From positions 101,609-165,608 of the forward strand of contig JAUIDB010000009.1 in NCBI GenBank assembly GCA_030429235.1: DNA of 64,000 bases, read 5' to 3'. This DNA comes from Thermoanaerobaculia bacterium (lineage in GTDB: Bacteria; Acidobacteriota; Thermoanaerobaculia; Multivoradales; JAIOJS01). The position numbers and the translations under genes were made by a program. The notes beneath the pieces are model-generated. The model had not been told where the DNA came from. It saw nothing but the letters and a program-made list of their open reading frames with translations, and ran no database searches. Of this stretch, positions 60,131 through 64,000 are shown piece after piece. Each line of letters opens with the position of its first letter. Position 1 is the first letter of the stretch.

Positions 60131-61140
60131 TCCGCCGGGCGCTGCAATGGGTGGTTTGTCTGGTGGTGGCCGGCCAGGCCGGTCTCGTCGCCGCTCCCAT
60201 CGAGACCTTGGGATCGGTCGAGCACCGGCCCGTCGCCGACCTCGACGCCGCCTGGCAGGAGGCGTTGGCGCAGCCGGGGATGCACTGGGTGGGCTGGACG
60301 GTCGACGCCTCGTCGGGTCGGCGCGCCGGGTTCGAGTGCCGCGTGGTCCTCGGCAAGGGGCATCAGAGTTGGGGCCGGGCTGGACACTCGCCGGAGCCGT
60401 TCGAGACGCTGTTGCTGGTGGAGGTCACCGACGGTCGTGTGAGTGAGGTGCAGGTGACCGAGTCGAACTGCCTGATCGACGCGCGGGGCACCGAACTCGT
60501 GCTGTGGAGTGGTATTTCGACCGCGGATTCGTATCGCTGGGTCGATCGAACGCTGGTCACCAGCGGCGATGCTGACCACCGCGAGGACGGGCTGGCGGCT
60601 CTGGCGGCGCATCGAGTGGAGCGGGCAACCGATCGGCTCGAGGACTTGGCCGAGGTCGATCCCGTCGAGGACGTACGCCACGCCGCGATCTTCTGGCTGG
60701 GCGAAGCCCGCGGAGCGGAGGGGTACGCCGCACTCCGACGGCTCGAGTCGAGGCTGGCGGTGGACGACATCGCGGAGGCGCTGGTCTTCGCCTACTCGAT
60801 CAGCGAAGCGCCCGAGGCGCCTCAGCGACTGCTCGACCTGGCCCGTGACCATCGCGCATCCGAGGTCCGCGAACAGGCACTCTTCTGGGTCGCGCAGGCG
60901 GCCGGGGAGCGGGCCACGGAAACGCTCGAGCGCGCCGTGGCCGAGGATCCGGAGTCCGAAGTCCGCGAGGCCGCGGTGTTCGGCTTGAGCCAGCTGCCGG
61001 CCGAGCAGGGGATTCCGGCCCTGATCCGCGTGGCCCGCACGCACCAGGATCCGGAGGTGGTCGAACAGGCCTTCTTCTGGCTGGGCGAGAGTGGCGACCC
61101 TCGGGCGCTCGAACTCTTCGCCGAGATCCTCCGCCGCTAG
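60127..61140 (+). CDS. secreted HEAT-repeat protein
   Basis: 337 aa. GTG start overlaps the previous stop (GTGA). Signal peptide LQWVVCLVVAGQAGLVAA. A first domain of about 150 residues (WVGWTVDASSGRRAGFECRVVLG) is not recognised. HEAT-like repeats then fill the second half: DPVEDVRHAAIFWLGEARGAEG, RASEVREQALFWVAQAAGERATE, DPESEVREAAVFGLSQLPAEQG and DPEVVEQAFFWLGESGDPRA, with the pattern A-x-F-W-L-G in each helix. Last gene of the sigma operon; the pairing of two exported HEAT proteins with an ECF/anti-sigma pair suggests an envelope-signal sensor (inference). Confidence 0.9.
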   Translation: MIRRALQWVVCLVVAGQAGLVAAPIETLGSVEHRPVADLDAAWQEALAQPGMHWVGWTVDASSGRRAGFECRVVLGKGHQSWGRAGHSPEPFETLLLVEVTDGRVSEVQVTESNCLIDARGTELVLWSGISTADSYRWVDRTLVTSGDADHREDGLAALAAHRVERATDRLEDLAEVDPVEDVRHAAIFWLGEARGAEGYAALRRLESRLAVDDIAEALVFAYSISEAPEAPQRLLDLARDHRASEVREQALFWVAQAAGERATETLERAVAEDPESEVREAAVFGLSQLPAEQGIPALIRVARTHQDPEVVEQAFFWLGESGDPRALELFAEILRR

Positions 61141-61165
61141 GGTCCGGCGAGGAGCGGTCGCGAGA

Positions 61166-62821
61166 TCAGGGGACGCGGTGCGGCCGCATCGCCTGCTCGA
61201 TCTCGGGCCGCTCCTCGGCGTGGCTGAGGTAGGCGGGGTCGACCCGACGTTGGGTGCGCTGCTCGTAGGCGTAGCCCAGGGAGAGGATCCGCGCATCGTC
61301 GTGCTGAGCGCCCAGGAAGGAGAGACCGATCGGCAGTCCGTCGACCATGCCCATAGGCACCGTGAGGTGGGGGTACCCGGCCACGGCTGCCATCCAGCCG
61401 GCACCGGCCCAGGCGGGCCAGACGTCGCCGTTGATCGGGTCGACCCGGGGGGCCAGAGGCCCGGAGGGGGAGACGATCGCGACCGCCTCGTGTTCGGTGA
61501 GGAGGCGGTCGATCCCGTCCTGGCGGGTCGCTCGCTGCACCGCGTTTCGAGCCTCGATGTACTCCTCGCTGTCGAGTCCGGCCCGCTCGGCCGAGGCCTC
61601 GAAGATGTCCTGTCCGAAGAGGGCCAGCTCGACCTCGGCGTGGGTCCGATTGAACTCGATCAGCTGCTCTAGGGTGCGGGTTTCCACGCCTGGGGCGGCG
61701 TCGGCGAGGTAGGCGTCGAGGGTGGCGTGGAACTCGAACTGGAGGACCGCGTACGACTGGCCCGAGTAGCCGTCGGGGCGCTGGTAGTCGTCGACCTCGA
61801 CCAGGACGGCCCCGGCGGCTTTCAGGTCCTCGAGCGCGCGGTCGAAACGATCGATGATGTCGGGGTTGGAGCCCTGGGCGAAGCGGGCCACCACCAGGCG
61901 CTGGCCGACGAGGGCCTCGGCGTCGAGGGCGGCGACGTAGTCGGTGCGGTGCTCGCCCGTGGCCATCGCCTCGAGCATCATGGCGGAGCCGCGGACCGAC
62001 TTGGTCATCGGTCCGGCAGTGTCCTGCGACGACGAGATCGGGACGATGTACTGCTGAGACACCAGTCCCACGGTCGGTTTGAACCCGACCACACCGTTGA
62101 CGGTGGAGGGACAGCTGATGGAACCGTTGGTCTCGGTTCCTACCGCCCCCGCGGCCAGCGAGGCCGCGACGGCCGCTCCCGAGCCCGAGCTGGAACCGCA
62201 GGGCGAGCGGTCGAGCATGTGGGGATTCCGCACCTGACCGCCTAGGGCCGACCAGCCACTGATCGAGTCTTCGGCCCGGAAGTTGGCCCACTGACTGAGA
62301 TTGGTCTTGCCGAGGATGATCGCTCCCTGGGCGCGGAGTCCAGCGACCAGCGGGGAGTCCCGGCCGGTGCGGTTCGCGGCCAGGGCCAGGGCTCCGGCGG
62401 TGGTGGCGACCGGGTCGGCGGATTCGATGTTGTCCTTGAGCAGAATCGGCACTCCGTCGAGGGCTCCGAGGGTCTCACCGGTGGCTCGCCGTGCGTCGGA
62501 GGCGCGCGCGTCGTCGGCCGCGGCCGGATTGAGGCTGAGGACGCTCTGCAGGGTGGGACCAGAGCGATCGATCGTCTCGATCCGCTGCAGGTAGGCCGCG
62601 ACCAAGGCCTCGGCGGTCACCGTTCGGTCGGCGAGGGCGGCGGCGATGGTGGGAAGGTCGCCTTGCGCGGCCAATCGGCTAGCCTTCGCCAACAGGGCTG
62701 CGGAGTCCTCGGCGAAGAGACAGGGCGTGGCGAGCAGGGAGGTGGTGAGGATGGCGACGAGCAGTGGGCGGCGGAACGCTCCGCGAGGGGCGCCCGAAGT
62801 CGGGACGTAGTGAATAGCCAT
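61166..62821 (-). CDS. exported amidase of the amidase-signature family
   Basis: 551 aa from the ATG at 62821. A signal-like helix (PLLVAILTTSLLATPCLFAE) is followed by the amidase core. Catalytic Lys129 lies in VPILLKDNI. The Gly/Ser segment GSSSGSGAAVAASLAAGAVG contains the cis-Ser (Ser210-212), and TETNGSISCPS the nucleophile Ser234. Later motifs (VNGVVGFKPTVGLVSQQYIVP, SSSQDTAGPMTKSV, YPHLTVPMGMVDGLPIGLSFLG) are also typical. It would hydrolyse an amide outside the cytoplasm, substrate unknown. TACAAT lies 9 nt before the ATG with no Shine-Dalgarno. Confidence 0.93.
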   Translation of the reverse strand: MAIHYVPTSGAPRGAFRRPLLVAILTTSLLATPCLFAEDSAALLAKASRLAAQGDLPTIAAALADRTVTAEALVAAYLQRIETIDRSGPTLQSVLSLNPAAADDARASDARRATGETLGALDGVPILLKDNIESADPVATTAGALALAANRTGRDSPLVAGLRAQGAIILGKTNLSQWANFRAEDSISGWSALGGQVRNPHMLDRSPCGSSSGSGAAVAASLAAGAVGTETNGSISCPSTVNGVVGFKPTVGLVSQQYIVPISSSQDTAGPMTKSVRGSAMMLEAMATGEHRTDYVAALDAEALVGQRLVVARFAQGSNPDIIDRFDRALEDLKAAGAVLVEVDDYQRPDGYSGQSYAVLQFEFHATLDAYLADAAPGVETRTLEQLIEFNRTHAEVELALFGQDIFEASAERAGLDSEEYIEARNAVQRATRQDGIDRLLTEHEAVAIVSPSGPLAPRVDPINGDVWPAWAGAGWMAAVAGYPHLTVPMGMVDGLPIGLSFLGAQHDDARILSLGYAYEQRTQRRVDPAYLSHAEERPEIEQAMRPHRVP

Positions 62822-62830
62822 GGTAGCGAC

Positions 62831-62836
62831 ATTGTA
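62831..62836 (-). promoter_or_regulatory. -10 element TACAAT before the amidase ATG
   Basis: TACAAT on the minus strand ends 9 nt before the ATG at 62821; no Shine-Dalgarno. The -35 region is weak. Confidence 0.45.
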
Positions 62837-63033
62837 CTGTCGGTCGGGTCGAGCTTCCGAGGTGACGGGACGGACCCTGGTGCCAGGGTGTCCGGTGTCA
62901 TGGCGGTGCGACTCTTGCGGTCGTTCTGAAGGTACCACCAGGCCGAGCCCCGAGGCCCGGGGGTCGTTCCTGGTATTCTCCGGGCTTCCCCATATTCTGT
63001 GGGTCTAAGGGTCGGTTCTGAGGAGGACTCTCG

Positions 63034-64000
63034 ATGCTCGATCGGTGGTGGCGAACTCTTGTCTCCGTGGTTTGGATAGGGCTGGTGGCCGTCGCCTGCG
63101 GGTCCCCCGCACCGCCGCCGGCAGGTGAACCGAGCCTGACCCGTTTGACCGATCTCTACCAGGCGGAGCACCTCCAGGATGCGGTCGTTCCTCAGCCGGT
63201 GCCGCGCTCGGAGTGGGTCCTCGCTGACCTCGAGGAGGGATGGGGCTGGCGCGCTCCGGTCGGGGTGGCCGAAGCGGGGATCGACGATGCCGGCCGGTTG
63301 ACGGGCCGCGTGCTGACGGAGCGGCCAGTCGTCGAACTGACGGCACCCGACACCCTGGGGGGAGGAGACCGGCTCTACGCCATCGAGCTCACCCTCCGCG
63401 TGTCGGAAGGCGACACCCTGTCGCTGGCCGTGCTGGACGATGAGGGACCGCCGACCGAGGCGTTTGCCGGCGAGGCTCCCGAGAGCCCGCCCCTCGGACT
63501 CAGCACGCCGCTGACGCCGGGCGACGACGTCAAGACCTACCGCTTCGACATGGGACGGAGCATCGCCCTGGGACCCTTCTCTCGGCGCGAGCCCAACCGG
63601 GTGGTATTCCGGCCCTCGGAGGTACCGGGGGCCGAATTTGCCGTCGAGTCGGTGCGCTTGATCTTCCGCCAGGAACACTACGCCTCGGTGGAGAGTGGAC
63701 TCGGGTGGCACGGCCTCGGGGAGGTCTGGCGGGAGGCGCTGGCCTCGCGTCCGGGCGAACGATTGGTCCTGCCGGTGGCGATCCCGACCGGACGGCCAGT
63801 GCTCGACCTCGCGGTTGGCACGCCGGTCGATCATCCCATCACCTTTGCGGTCGAGGTGTCCGGTGCCGACGGGCGCGTGGTGCGGCTGGCGCAGCGGACC
63901 GTGACCCAGAGTGACCGATGGGAGGAGGAACGGATCGACTTGGCTCCGTACCAGGGGCAGGAGATCGAACTGACCCTGCGCGCGGTTTCCGAGGATACGA
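63034..64000 (+). CDS. N-terminal part of a large lipoprotein of unknown function (3' end outside window)
   Basis: Open from the ATG at 63034 to the window edge (322 codons seen), with GAGGAGG 7 nt upstream. The signal WRTLVSVVWIGLVAVAC ends in a lipobox Cys. Visible sequence includes EWVLADLEEGWGWRAPVG, beta-sandwich-like strands (LYAIELTLRVSEGDTLSLAVLDDEG), SALGPFSRREPNRVVFRPSE-like segment and GERLVLPVAIPTGRPVLDLAVG. The first 320 residues look like two beta domains; the catalytic part, if any, lies beyond the edge. Large acidobacterial lipoproteins of this kind can continue into a sulfatase, but nothing here shows it. Confidence 0.75.
   Translation, partial: MLDRWWRTLVSVVWIGLVAVACGSPAPPPAGEPSLTRLTDLYQAEHLQDAVVPQPVPRSEWVLADLEEGWGWRAPVGVAEAGIDDAGRLTGRVLTERPVVELTAPDTLGGGDRLYAIELTLRVSEGDTLSLAVLDDEGPPTEAFAGEAPESPPLGLSTPLTPGDDVKTYRFDMGRSIALGPFSRREPNRVVFRPSEVPGAEFAVESVRLIFRQEHYASVESGLGWHGLGEVWREALASRPGERLVLPVAIPTGRPVLDLAVGTPVDHPITFAVEVSGADGRVVRLAQRTVTQSDRWEEERIDLAPYQGQEIELTLRAVSEDT

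Overview
This 64 kb window is GC-rich chromosomal DNA, densely coded on both strands, from a Gram-negative bacterium that secretes many proteins. It is most likely an Acidobacteriota member of the Thermoanaerobaculia/Holophagae type (moderate confidence, inferred from gene content). Pointers are an ECF sigma factor paired with a TPR-tailed Ser/Thr kinase, three more ECF/anti-sigma pairs, a VCBS/ASPIC lipoprotein next to a TPR lipoprotein, a bacterial tricorn-like protease, and five exported proteins ending in the same DGFESGDTSxW-like tail. I see no rRNA, tRNA, CRISPR array, transposase, integrase or phage gene.

Layout. 1-8.8 kb: end of a tagged beta-helix protein, a secreted alpha/beta hydrolase, an ECF/anti-sigma operon, the ECF plus receptor-kinase operon, and a second tagged beta-helix protein. 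8.8-20.5 kb: poorly characterised secreted and membrane proteins, a protein with an IPTL-like sorting signal inside its chain, a diguanylate cyclase, a truncated hydrolase remnant, a lipoprotein hydrolase, an M23 lipoprotein, TerB-like and PilZ proteins, and pterin dehydratase. 20.5-31.3 kb: secreted unknowns, an SbcD-like nuclease divergent from an autoregulated GntR/membrane-protein operon, a serine hydrolase, GlsB/YeaQ, a second lipoprotein hydrolase, and a duplicated P-domain protein with a VPT C-terminal anchor. 31.3-43.3 kb: the VCBS/ASPIC and TPR lipoprotein pair, a 14-repeat DGTxxGT protein, an ECF/RskA pair, a thioesterase, a TPR protein, a YugP peptidase and a PQQ-type sugar dehydrogenase. 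43.4-49.3 kb: a four-domain S1 protein, then the glyoxylate shunt (malate synthase and isocitrate lyase, overlapping by 4 nt) divergent from a RamB/ScfR-type regulator. 49.3-64 kb: a tagged beta-helix protein, a TetR-controlled three-gene operon, the tricorn-like protease, a translationally coupled sigma/anti-sigma/HEAT/HEAT operon, an amidase, and an incomplete lipoprotein at the right edge.

Two themes run through the window. The first is export: most genes carry signal peptides or lipoboxes, and there are two classes of C-terminal signal (the DGFESGD tail, and a VPT/IPT motif plus TM helix plus Arg). The second is regulation: four ECF systems, good palindromic operators for the GntR and TetR regulators, a cluster of GCGAAA boxes at the glyoxylate locus, and about ten genes whose -10-like hexamer lies only 6-9 nt before a start codon with no Shine-Dalgarno, suggesting leaderless mRNAs.
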